Part shown: positions 45,101-55,286 of the stretch, one piece after another
Position numbering within the stretch: the stretch's first letter is position 1
How the letters are laid out: each line of letters opens with the position of its first letter
Assembly: GCF_003669015.1 (NCBI RefSeq)
Contig: NZ_CP033069.1
Location: 4,350,501-4,414,500, forward strand
Source: Acidovorax sp. 1608163
GTDB lineage: Bacteria; Pseudomonadota; Gammaproteobacteria; Burkholderiales; Burkholderiaceae_C
DNA length: 64,000 nt
Reading direction: 5' to 3'
Translations under genes and position numbers: made by a program
The notes under the pieces: generated by a model
Seen by the model: the letters and a program-made list of their open reading frames with translations, nothing else
Database searches by the model: none
Told to the model about the DNA's origin: nothing

Positions 45101-48100
45101 AGGGTAGACCCCGCCGGCACGCCACTGGTAGCGGCATTCATGGTGATCGTGGCCGTTGCGGCGGCCCCGGCGGCAAGGGTGCCCACCGTCCAGGTCACGG
45201 TCCCGCCCGACTGCGCACAGGAACCCACCGATGCCGTGCAACTGCCATAGGCAAAGTACGGCCGCACCGGCAGCATATCGCTCACGGCAACACTGGTGGC
45301 GGCTGCCTGGCCGGTGTTGACCAGTGTGAGCGTGTAGGTGACCGCGCCACCCGCAATGATGGACGTCTTGTCCGCCGCCTTGCTCAAACTGAGCGCAGGG
45401 GAGCCGCCTGCCGTGAGGCTGCCCACCACAGTGGATGCGGACGCATTGGCTACCGTGCTGCCCCCCGCCGCCACCGAGGCGTTGTTGGTAACGGTGCCAG
45501 AGGCCGCCCCGCTCAGCGCGGCCTGGATGACCAGCGTACCCGACTCACCCGCCTTGACCACGCCGCTGGTGCCAGTGGTGGAGTTCACGCTGAACGTGTA
45601 GGGATTGCCATACGGAGTGCTGCCCAGATTGACGGCCGCATTGTTGAGTGTGGCCCCCGTCATCGTGACGTTGGCGGGCAATGCGTCTTGCAGCGTCACG
45701 GCGCTGGCATCGGTGCCACCGGTGTTGGTGAACACCAGCGTGTACTGCACATTGGAAGGAACGGACGAGACGTTGGGCTGGTCCACCACCTTGGAGAGCG
45801 TGATGTTGGCAGGGGCCGACGCGTCGCAGATGGAAGAGCGCGAGTTGTAGGTCGGGCTGTTGTACCAGAAGGTGGGCAACTGGCCTGAGCCGCCCAACGT
45901 GAAACGCCATTCGAGCTGGTCACCCGCAGCGATCGTGGTGCCAGCCGGCACGGTGACCGTGAACGTCTGGAGCACCGGGCTGCCACTGCTGTTGGAAACC
46001 CCCTGCGCCGCGCTGCTGGCAATAGACTGGCTGCGTGTCACGTTATAGAGAGTGACCTGGAACGTGGCATTGCCGGTACTGGAGGCCATGAAGAAGCTGA
46101 TGGTCAGCGTCTTGCCTGCGGCATTGATGCCTCCGGCAGGCGCAACGCCTGGGAACACCAACGTGGTCGTTCCCGGTTGCTCGCTGATGTTGGCGTCGCC
46201 ACTGGCGGGCGGCGTGAGCGTGGCCGTGCGGCTGGTGGTGGGGCCATGGAAGTAGTACACGGCACTGCATGAGGCCCCCGTGATGCCGACATCGGCAGCG
46301 GCACTCACTCCCGTCGCATTGCCCGACCAGACCAATTTGGCGCTGTTGTGCACCGGATTGGGAAAAGTGAAAGGCGTCGAAGAACTCACGGCCGTGGTCA
46401 TGGTCAGGGACGCACTGGCCCCTGCCGCCACAGTGCCCAGGTTCCAAGTTGCCACACCTGCGGACTGGGTACAGCCGCCCGTGCACGACGAGAACGTCGT
46501 CCCGGCAGGCAGCGTGTCGGTCACGACCACGCCAGACGCGGGCCCCGTGCCGTAGTTGCGGTAGCTCAGCGTCCAGGTGATAGAGCCCCCAGGCGCCACC
46601 CGCACAGCATTGGCAGACTTGCTCAAGGTGAAGGCTGGAGCGGGGGCATTGACGGCCACGGTGGTCGAGCCGCTGGCCGACACGGGAGATCCGTCTGGCG
46701 CCGTGGCCGACACCGTGGCGCTATTGACCAACGAAGTGCTGGCGTAGCTGGTGTTCACCGTGACGGTCACCGTGACGTCGCCCGAGGCACCGCCAGCGAG
46801 GCTTCCCAGAGACCATCCCACCGTGCCGCTGGCGTTGCTGCACGCAGTACCGCCAGTGCAACCCACGTAGGTCACACCCACAGGCAACGCGTCGCTGATG
46901 GCGGCTGCAGTTACCGTGACGGCGGAGTCGTTGGCATAACGCAGGGTGTACGTGAGCTGCGTGGTGCCATCGGGATTGATGTTGTAGCGGCTGGGTGTCT
47001 TGGTCAACGACAGGCGGGCTGCGTCCACCTGCAGTGCGACCGGGCTGCTGGTGAGCGTGCCATAGCTGGTTTCTGCCGATGCAGTGTTGTTGTAGTTGCC
47101 CGCCACTGTGCTGGCCTGGGCAACAAAGCCCACGACCACCACCGCGTTGTTTGCCACGGTCAGGGGTGCCGAGGGAATCCACGATACCGTGCCCGTGGCG
47201 CTGGCCGTGGGTGCGGTGTAGCCCGCAACGACCACCCCCCCATTGGTGAATGTGGTGGTCGATTGGTACGAAAACCCGGTGGGCAGCGGGTCATCGATGC
47301 GGCTGAGAGTGATCGCCGAACCTGTGGCGTTGGCAATCGTGACGGTGAATGTTGCGTTGCCGCCTGTGGCAAGGCTGGGTTGGCTGACGGTTTTGGTGAT
47401 GGTGGGCGCAACCCCGCATTGGTTGAGCGCCAGACCGACCAGCGCCACCTGGCTGCCCGTCACTGAGGGATTGCCCCACCAGCTTTCGCCAGCGCCTGGC
47501 GCCGGCATCACGGGGCTGTGCAAAGGCACCGGGGCATAGGTGGTGCCGCCCATTTCAATGCGGTTCTGCGCGTCGCCCGCCACGTACGAGAACGTGCGGT
47601 TGTTCACGCCGGAAGGGGTCACCCCCAGATCGACCTGGGTGTTGTCGTCCAGTGCCTGCACACCAATCAGGTAGCTGCCCTTGGGCAGGCCCACACCGCT
47701 CCACTGCGCGGTCCAGGTGTTCAAGGTGCCGGGGCGCAGCGTGGCATCGGCCGCAAAGGTCCAGTTGGTGTTGTCGTCGGCAATGCCGTTGCCATTGGCA
47801 TCGTGGTAATAAAAGAAGCGCACGGACTGCACCGACGGCACCACTGCGCCATTGACCACGGCCAGTGTGTCTTGCACTGTGGCGCTGAGTGTGTAGTTGC
47901 CTGGGCAGGTGTTGGGTGGCGTGGCCACCACCTTTGAAACGATGGGCTGGGCGTAGGCTGCAGCCTGATTGAACGAGATGTAGTCGCCAAAAGGTGCGGG
48001 GCGGGCCGACGACCCCGTCCAACTGGCATTGATCGCGCAATCCTTCTGGAAGGGGTTGTTCAGGCTGTTGGCCGTGCAAAACACCATCGACAGCGGTGTG

Positions 48101-48975
48101 CTGCGTGTGATCTTGGGCCCACCCTGGCTGCTGGCATCCAGCATCTGCACAGGGATCTGGTAGTCGATGAAATACTCGTTGCAAGGGCTGGTGCTTACAC
48201 GCTTGGCCCGGGTGGTGCCGTAATCCCAGGCGGTTTCGGCGCTGCCATTGGGCCAGCTGGCCTGCGGCTCGTTTTGTGCGTTGCGCACACCAAAGTTCAA
48301 CAGCTTGCCCGAAGCCGTGTCCACAAATGCCGTCGGGTTGTGGGCCAGCAGCTTGACGTTGGTGGGGTCGCCCAGGTAGTCCAGCGACTGCGTAGGGCGT
48401 TTGCTCCAGATGCCCGCAATCCTGTCAATGGCCGCGGCCGGGGCGCCCGACGATCCGTCCAGATGGGCGGCCAGGTCCAGGTATCCATCGCCGTCTACAT
48501 CAAACAACACGCTCCACAGCGCAGAGCTCCAGGGGTCTGACGCGCCATAGGCCCCAGCGCTTGGGCCGGTGGCATACGTATTGGCAATTTGCTCCACACG
48601 CCAGCGGAACATGATGACGTCCTGGCTACCGTCTGGCGCCGCGCCCTGCCGCAGCGCGTAATAGACGCTGGGGTAGTTCTTGTCCACGCAGGACGATGAG
48701 ATGTTGACGTAGTTCTGAGGGGCCGTCCCGCCGTTGGAAGGGTCTTGGGTCCGGGGGTCAGCCACCCCAGACTGGAACCGCGTGTATGGCTGCCAGTCTC
48801 CGCATTGGGGCCCACATTGCAGCGGGTTGGCGGGCTCGCTGGGCCAGGCAACCGCAGGAAAATGCGCGGCGCCATTGGCAAGGGTGGGAGGGTACGGATC
48901 GGCAACCACCGCCCCCGCCAACACCGTCAGCCCTGCCGCAACCCACAGCTGCGCACGCTTGAACCACTGCACCAT
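42173..48975 (-). CDS. giant DUF11-repeat surface protein with IPTL-CTERM-like tail
   Basis: This exported protein of about 2267 residues starts with signal peptide MVQWFKRAQLW...GAVVA. A ~500-residue N-terminal region includes a DVDGDGYLDL calcium-type loop (about 158) and a C-rich part. A tandem series of DUF11 domains follows (about 525-2040; e.g. VTDTLPAGLTATA), the last two nearly alike. SdrB-like carboxypeptidase-regulatory domains lie near 1760 (VFHDTDNSSSFD) and 2120 (VFKDLNRNGIEDPGEQ). The tail IPVFGPWMWALLTLLLGG is a sorting-type motif plus helix. As sequenced, the frame then runs on through argE. One more G in the G6 run near 42210-42215 gives LGLGAQRRWE and a stop at 42173. It is probably an adhesin or cell-surface scaffold. 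Confidence 0.8.
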
Positions 48976-49120
48976 GATCTTGTTCCTTCGCCTCGGAAAT
49001 TCGGCCCCACCGGCCACTCCCAGGAACAAGAAGATGATCCCAGATCATCAATTTTATTATTTTCCTCAATAAATGAAAATATCTTTGGGCAAAAATTACC
49101 AATTTAAATAGAAAAATGAT

Positions 49121-50269
49121 TTAAGTGCGAACCCTGCCATCCCCGGTGAGCATAGACATCTCCACAAAATGCGACGCAGAGTGGTCGTTGGGGCCAAACG
49201 ACACCGGGTAGCCCGAGATGACCTGGGTGCCGATGCCCTCCAGGCCGGAAATCAGGCTGTCGCGGGTGATCTTGCCGCTGCCCTGGGCCTGGCGCAGCCC
49301 CTCGGTGAAGATGCGCGCTGCCACAAAGCCCTCCATGCTGGAATAGTTGGCCTGCACCTTGTCGCCGCCTTTTTTGATGGCCTCCAGAAACTCGCGCGTT
49401 ATCTGGCGCGAGGGCTGGTAGGGCGAGGGAACGACCTGCGACACCACGACCCCGGCACCGTCTTTGCCCAGCTCGTCGGCCAGGGCCTGTGTGCCCACAA
49501 ACGACACGTTATAGAACGTGCCGCCAAAACCGGCCTTGCGCGCTGCACGCACAAAGGCAGCGCTGGCACCGTAGGCTGCGATCTGAACCACGGCATCGGG
49601 CTTGGCAGCCACCAGTTTTTCCACGGCAGCGGCGACATCGACCGAATTGCGCTCCACCGTGGCAGCGGCCACCAGGGCCAGCTTCTGCTCGCCCAGCGCC
49701 TTGTTCACGCCGTCCAGCCCAGCTTTGCCATAGGCATCGTTTTGGTGAAAGACAGCAATTTTCTTGAGCCCCAGGTTGACCAGCTGGCGCACGATGAGCG
49801 CGGTTTCGTCGTAGTACGAGGCGCGCACATGGAACACAAGGCGGTTGAACGGCTGGCGCAGCGATTCGGCCCCCGTGAACGGCGCAAAGAACGGCACCTT
49901 GGCCTGGGTGAACAGGGGCAGCGCCGCCATGCTGGTGGGCGTGCCCACGTAGCCAAACAGGGCAAACACCTCGTCGGCGATCAACTTGCGGGTGTTTTCG
50001 GCGCAGCGGTCGGGCTCATACCCATCGTCCAGGGTGCGGATTTCCACCGTGCGCTTGCCGATGCCACCAGCGGCGTTAAGCTGGTCAAAAAACAGCTTGG
50101 CGCCCTGGTTGAACTGGATGCCCAATTGGGCCGCGGGGCCGGAGAATGCGGCAGATTGCCCCAACACGATGCGCCCCTCGCTCTGCGCACGGGCCAGCCC
50201 AAAACCGCCCAGGGCAGCAGCACCGACACCCACGGAAAATTGTCTGCGACTTAAAACGGATGGATTCAT
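49121..50269 (-). CDS. ABC transporter receptor with twin-arginine-type signal
   Basis: This 382-residue type I periplasmic-binding-fold receptor (Peripla_BP_6, LivK-like) has its mature part from about residue 30 (GRIVLGQSAAFSGPAAQLGI). The signal SRRQFSVGVGAAALGGFGLA (residues 7-26) holds a twin-arginine pattern, suggesting Tat export of the folded protein, or at least a Sec signal with two Arg. No permease or ATPase genes adjoin, so it is an orphan receptor. It diverges from the molybdopterin enzyme gene across 134 bp. Confidence 0.88.
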   Translation of the reverse strand: MNPSVLSRRQFSVGVGAAALGGFGLARAQSEGRIVLGQSAAFSGPAAQLGIQFNQGAKLFFDQLNAAGGIGKRTVEIRTLDDGYEPDRCAENTRKLIADEVFALFGYVGTPTSMAALPLFTQAKVPFFAPFTGAESLRQPFNRLVFHVRASYYDETALIVRQLVNLGLKKIAVFHQNDAYGKAGLDGVNKALGEQKLALVAAATVERNSVDVAAAVEKLVAAKPDAVVQIAAYGASAAFVRAARKAGFGGTFYNVSFVGTQALADELGKDGAGVVVSQVVPSPYQPSRQITREFLEAIKKGGDKVQANYSSMEGFVAARIFTEGLRQAQGSGKITRDSLISGLEGIGTQVISGYPVSFGPNDHSASHFVEMSMLTGDGRVRT

Positions 50270-50403
50270 GGCAGGCTCATTGTTGGTTTTGGAGGGAGGG
50301 GAACGTATAACCGTTGCCCTGGAGATGGTGCCCTAAGCTGCCACGCAGCCGTAGCGAGTGCACACAATTCATTACATTCGAATTCTCAGATGACCACGAA
50401 AAA

Positions 50404-52475
50404 ATGTCTGTATCTATTAGCGTAAACCCCACACCATCGCCGGTATTGAACATTCGTGGCGCCTGCCCGCACGACTGCCCCGACACCTGTGGCCTGATCA
50501 CCACGGTGGACAACGGCGTGGCCACCCGCGTGCAAGGCAACCCCGACCACCCGCACACCGATGGCGTGCTGTGCGCCAAGGTGAGCAAGTACACCGAACG
50601 CACTTACCACCCGGAGCGCATCCTCACGCCGCTCAAGCGCAGCGGCCCCAAGGGGAGCGGCCAATTCACCCCCGTGACCTGGGACGAGGCGCTGGCTGAC
50701 ATTGCGCAGCGCCTGTCCAGCATTGCAGCGCGCGCGCCCGAGGCCATCCTGCCCTACAGCTACGCAGGCACCATGGGCCTGGTACAGGGCGAGAGCATGG
50801 ACCGCCGCTTCTTTCACCACCTGGGCGCCTCGCTGCTGGACCGCACCATCTGCGCGTCCGCCGGAGGCGAGGGGCTGGTGCAGACCTTGGGCGGCAAGGT
50901 AGGCATGAAGGTGGAGTTCTTTACCGAATCCAAGCTCATCCTTATCTGGGGCAGCAATTCGATTGGCAGCAACCTGCACTTCTGGCGCTACGCCCAGCAG
51001 GCCAAGCGCAACGGCGCCAAGCTGGTGTGCATCGACCCGCGCAAGAGCGAAACCGCCGACAAGTGCCACGAGCACATCGCCCTGCTGCCCGGCACCGACG
51101 CCGCCCTGGCGCTGGCGCTGATGCACGAGTTGATTGCCAATGACTGGCTGGACCACGACTACATCGCCCAGCACACGCTGGGCTGGGCTCAATTGCGCGA
51201 GCGCGCCCTGCAATGGCCACCCGAGCGTGCGGCCGAAGTCTGCGGTATCCCGGTCGAACAAATCCGCCAGCTGGCCAAGGACTACGGCACCACAACGCCT
51301 GCCGCCATCCGCCTGAACTACGGCATGCAGCGCGTACGCGGCGGCGGCAATGCGGTGCGCGCCGTGGCCTGCCTTCCCGCACTCACCGGCGCGTGGCGGC
51401 ACCGTGCGGGGGGCTGCTGCTGTCCAGCTCCGGGCAGTTTCCGGTGCAGCGCGCGGCGCTACACCGCCCCGACCTGCTGGCCGGGCGCACGCCGCGCACC
51501 ATCAACATGTCCACGATTGGCGACGACCTGCTGCGTGAGGCCTTGCCCGCCTTCGGCCCCAAGGTCGAAGCGGTGGTGGTCTACAACAGCAACCCCGTGG
51601 CCGTGGCGCCTGATTCAGGCAAGGTGGTGCAAGGCTTTGCCCGCGAAGACCTGTTCACCGTGGTGCTGGAGCACTTTCACACCGACACGGCCGACTACGC
51701 CGACTACATCCTGCCCGCCACCACGCAGCTCGAGCACTGGGATGTGCACCTGGCCTATGGGCACACCGATGTGATGCTCAACCGCCCCGCCATCGCCCCC
51801 GTGGGCGAGGCACGCAGCAACGCCCAGATCTTCCGCGACCTGGCCGCCCGCATGGGCCTGACCGACCCCTGCTTTGCCGACAGCGACGAGGCCCTGTGCC
51901 GCCAAGCCTTTGGCAAGGCGGTGGACTACACGCTGCTGGAATCGCAGGGCTTTGCCACGCTGGCGGGGCCAGATGCTCCGTTTGCCGAGGGCGGTTTTCC
52001 CACGCCATCGGGTCAATGCGAATTCTTCAGCGCCCGGCTGGCTGCGCAGGGGCTGGACGGCCTGCCCGACCACCTGCCCAACCACGAGCTGCAGGGCACC
52101 AGCGCCCGCTACCCGCTGGCGATGATCTCGCCGCCCGCACGCAACTTCCTCAACTCCACCTTCGTCAACGTCAAGAGCCTGCGCACCATCGAAGGCCGCC
52201 CGCTGCTAGAGATGCACCCCGACGACGCCGCCGCACGCGGCATTGCCGATGGCAGCACCGTGCGCGTGTTCAACGACCGGGGCAGCTACCAATGCCACGC
52301 CGAGGTGTCAGCCCGCGCCCGCCCAGGCGTGGTGAACGGCCTGGGCATTTGGTGGCGCAAGCTGGGGCTGAACGGCACCAACGTGAACGAGTTGACCAGC
52401 CAGGCCCTGACCGACCTGGGCCGCGCGCCCACGTTTTATGACTGCCTGGTGGAGGTGGAGGCTTGCGCAGCGTGA
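50404..52475 (+). CDS. molybdopterin oxidoreductase (BisC/FdhF-like), apparent internal frameshift
   Basis: The N-terminal 4Fe-4S motif is ACPHDCPDTCGLITT plus GVLCAKVSKY. The bis-MGD domains include YSYAGTMGLVQGESMDRRFF and LIWGSNSIGSNLHFW, and the C-terminal molydopterin-binding part includes MHPDDAAARGIADG. As sequenced the frame breaks at the G6 run near 51405-51410: the first part runs on to 51774, and the real continuation is in the next frame to 52475. One additional G joins RAGG to LLLSSSGQFPV and gives about 690 residues. There is no Tat signal, so the enzyme is cytoplasmic. The substrate is unknown; an earlier start at 50314 is not family-like. Confidence 0.84.
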
Positions 52476-52514
52476 TGCTGCGCACGATTCCTCCGAAAGG
52501 TCTTTCCTCGAAAC

Positions 52515-52575
52515 ATTGCTATTGAATTAATAGCTTCTAGCGCTTATCCAATAAGCGCTAGAGGCCTTTTTTCTT
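52515..52575. repeat. dispersed hairpin repeat, clean copy
   Basis: CTAGCGCTTAT (52537-52547), CCA, ATAAGCGCTAG (52551-52561), then AGGCCTTTTTTC. This is the best-preserved copy with its T tract. It lies between the convergent oxidoreductase and alpha/beta hydrolase genes and could terminate the first. Confidence 0.78.
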
Positions 52576-52586
52576 CAAACCCCTGC

Positions 52587-53726
52587 TCACTGCCACTGCC
52601 GCGCAAAGAACTGCAGCACCTGGGCGTCCAGTTGCGGCTGAAAGGCCACACGGTCAAAGCCTGCGGGGTTGGCGGCAGCGTCCCCCGCCGCGGAGGGCAG
52701 GCTCATGGAGGGCTGCGTCATGAAAGCAAAGTGGCCCGCCCCAGGCACCGTGCTGGCGTCCGCACCCGGCACATGGGCTGCGACGTAGCTGCCGTGGTAC
52801 TGGCCGTTGAGCACCTGATCGTGTTCGGCAAGGATCAGCCGCACCGGCACACGCACAGCGGCCAAGCTTTCGGGGGTAAAGACCACGGCCATGGGAGCAA
52901 GCGCGACGACGGCGCGGATGCGCGGATCAGGCGCCGACACCCGTGCGCCATCCAGCGGCCGCACCACAGTGGAGGCGCTGCCTGCACTGCTTGCCATGGG
53001 TGCTGGGGCCGCAGCGGCTGTGGATGCCCCCTCTGCGCCGTTGGAGCCCTTGGCCAGGCCGCAAAAGCCCGCGTCATCCTGCACTGTGCGGCAATGCTGC
53101 CCGGCACGTGCGGGCTCAGCCTGCGCCCCGGCCAGCGCCAGCACCGTGTAGCCGCCAGCGGAATGTCCTACCGCGCCAATGCGCCCGGCAGGAATGCGTG
53201 GCGCCCATTCAGGGCTGGCCAGTAAAGCGTCCAGCACACGACTGCCCTGGCGCGGGCGCTCACCGAAATAGCTGCCAGAGGTGACCATGGACCGGTCTTG
53301 CCAGTTGTCCCCTGGGTGGCGCAGAGCCGCCACCAGGTACCCATCCTCCGCCAAGCGCGTAGCCAGGTGATGCTGCCCAAACTCACTGCCGCCAGTGCCA
53401 TGGGACAACAGGATCAAGCCCTTGAGCGCCGCAGCAGACACCGGAGCCCCCGGAGCCACCACCGGGCTCCAAGGCCCCATGGGAATGGGACGTGCCTGGG
53501 CGGGTGTGGGGTAGAACAGAGCCACGGTCACAGGCTCGTCGCCTGCCACCGTCATGGTGCGCAGGCCCGCCTGCTGCACCGGACCTTGTACCGGCGCTTG
53601 CACCTGAGCGTGCGCAGGAACCGCCAGGGCGACCGTTGCCAACGCACCGGCGATGACCCCGCGCCATGCGCCGGGAAGAGTGCGAGCCACGAAGGGAAAA
53701 AAGCCAGAGCGGGAGGAGGAGATCAC
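52587..53726 (-). CDS. secreted dienelactone/PAF-acetylhydrolase-like alpha/beta hydrolase
   Basis: This 379-residue exported hydrolase has a signal region around VIAGALATVALAVPAHA. The catalytic core shows LILLSHGTGGSEFGQHHLA (oxyanion region), the nucleophile elbow GAVGHSAGGYT and a late His in GAGHFAFM. It resembles 'predicted dienelactone hydrolase' (COG4188) esterases. I chose the GTG at 53726, with AAAGG upstream, as it gives a compact signal peptide; the frame is open 50 codons further. An insert rich in Ala/Ser (about residues 220-255) interrupts the cap region. The substrate is unknown. Confidence 0.8.
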   Translation of the reverse strand: MISSSRSGFFPFVARTLPGAWRGVIAGALATVALAVPAHAQVQAPVQGPVQQAGLRTMTVAGDEPVTVALFYPTPAQARPIPMGPWSPVVAPGAPVSAAALKGLILLSHGTGGSEFGQHHLATRLAEDGYLVAALRHPGDNWQDRSMVTSGSYFGERPRQGSRVLDALLASPEWAPRIPAGRIGAVGHSAGGYTVLALAGAQAEPARAGQHCRTVQDDAGFCGLAKGSNGAEGASTAAAAPAPMASSAGSASTVVRPLDGARVSAPDPRIRAVVALAPMAVVFTPESLAAVRVPVRLILAEHDQVLNGQYHGSYVAAHVPGADASTVPGAGHFAFMTQPSMSLPSAAGDAAANPAGFDRVAFQPQLDAQVLQFFARQWQ

Positions 53727-53844
53727 AGTGCGCCTTTCAAGGAAGGCCGCCAGTGCGGCGGCATGGGGGCACTGTAGAAAAGACGCGCCCGGCATTCCAG
53801 CGGTCTGCGACGAAGCGCGCCGCACCGGCGCGAAACCACAGCAT

Positions 53845-53874
53845 GCAGGCGCGGGCTGCACCACCCGCGCCTGC
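53845..53874. other. perfect hairpin downstream of yqhD
   Basis: GCAGGCGCGGG (53845-53855) and CCCGCGCCTGC (53864-53874) form an 11-bp perfect stem with an 8-base loop, 18 bp after the yqhD stop. It has no T tract and may be a transcript-stabilising or weak termination structure. Confidence 0.5.
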
Positions 53875-53892
53875 AATGCCGCGGCGAAAGGC

Positions 53893-55055
53893 TTAAAGCG
53901 CCGCTTCCAGAATCCGGCGGCTCACCGCAGGCGTGATCTCGCGCTGCTCGCCCAGCTTGACCATGCCGTGGGCTTCCAGCTGGGTGATGACGGTGTCGAT
54001 CACTTCCGCACCGAGGCCGTAGCCGGACAGGCGGGTGCGGATGCCCATGCTTTCGAAGAAATCACGGGTGCGCTCGATGGCGGCAGTGATGCGTTCGTCT
54101 TCGCTGCCGGTGGTGAGGCCCCACACGCGTTCGGCGTACTGCAGCAGCTTGGCGCGCTTGGGGCCCCGGCGTTCGTTGAGCAGCGCGGGCAGCACGATGG
54201 CCAACGTGCGGGCGTGGTCGATGCCGTGCAGGGCTGTCAGCTCATGGCCGATCATGTGCGTGGCCCAGTCTTGCGGAACGCCCGCGCCAATCAGGCCGTT
54301 GAGCGCCATGGTGGCGGCCCACATCAGGTTGGCACGGTCGTCGTACACGGGTTCGGGGGCCGTGAGCAAGCGCGGGCCCACCTCGATCAGCGTGTGCAGG
54401 ATGCCTTCGGCAAAGCGGTCTTGCACGGGGGCGTTCACGGGGTAGGTCAGGTACTGCTCTACCGTGTGCACAAAGGCGTCGACCACGCCGTTGGCCAGTT
54501 GCTGGGGCGGCAGGGTGTAGGTCTTGGTGGGGTCCAGCACCGAGAAGACGGGGTAAGTGTGCTCGCTGTTGAAGGGCAGCTTGGCGCCCTTGGCGCGGTG
54601 GGTGATGACGCTGCCGTTGTTCATCTCCGAGCCCGTGGCGGGCAAGGTGAGCACAGCGCCAAACGGCAGCGCGCGCTGCACGTTGCGGCCAAATTTTTCC
54701 AGAATCGCCCAGGGGTCGCCCCCTCGAACAGCACCGCAGCAGCGATGAATTTGGTGGCGTCAATGACCGAGCCCCCACCCACGGCCAGCAAGAAATCAAA
54801 ACCGCCTTCGCGGATCTGCGCCACGGCGTTCATGGAAGTTTCGTAGCTGGGGTTGGGCTCAATGCCCGTGAAGGTGGCGTGCTGGCGGCTGCCCAGCGCG
54901 GTGCGCACCTCGGCCAGGGTGCCGGTCTTCTCAGCACTGGCGCCACCCACCAGGATCAGCACCTTGGCGGCGGCGGGCACCAGTTTGTCCAAGTCGGCAA
55001 TGCGGCCCTGGCCAAAGGCGATGCGGGTGGGGTTGTGGAAGTCGAAGTTCAGCAT
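53893..55055 (-). CDS. yqhD: YqhD-type iron/zinc-containing alcohol dehydrogenase, apparent internal frameshift
   Basis: This is an NADPH-dependent aldehyde reductase. The N-terminal half MLNFDFHNPTRIAFGQG ... AVGGGSVIDATKFIAAAV is in one frame. The C-terminal half, with LPATGSEMNNGSVI, metal ligands DAFVHTVEQYL and GHELTALHGIDHARTLA, is in another. They join if the G5 run near 54719-54723 has one more G, reading EGGDPWAILEKFGRNVQRAL. The restored length is 387 residues, equal to E. coli YqhD. As written, two truncated products result. It lies alone on the minus strand upstream of the esterase-like gene. Short-chain aldehyde detoxification is the likely role. Confidence 0.87.
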
Positions 55056-55230
55056 GCGTGGGTTCCTTGGTGTGGAGAGGCGGGCCTGCAGAGACAAACC
55101 TGCGGCACCTGCTTGTTTGCAGCCACGAAGGTTAACGCTGCGGCGCAGCGGCGGCACGCCACCTTGGCGACAACCCTGCCTGGCGTGCAGCCTATGCGCA
55201 GGGCGTCCGCCGAGGCGGGCACTTTCGGCC

Positions 55231-55257
55231 ACAAAAAAGGGGGCGTAAAGCCCCCTT
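55231..55257 (-). terminator. rho-independent terminator of the metalloprotease gene
   Basis: AAGGGGGC (55237-55244) and GCCCCCTT (55250-55257) form the stem. On the minus strand a T6 run follows, about 30 bases after the protease stop. Confidence 0.88.
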
Positions 55258-55286
55258 GGGTGTAATGCCGCCGCAGCCTGGTGGCG

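Noticed and set aside
51213..52475. Separate C-terminal molybdopterin-binding protein
   Set aside because: Its start would lie in a shadow frame inside the first half; the sequence continues the oxidoreductase exactly after a G run, so one frameshifted gene is simpler.
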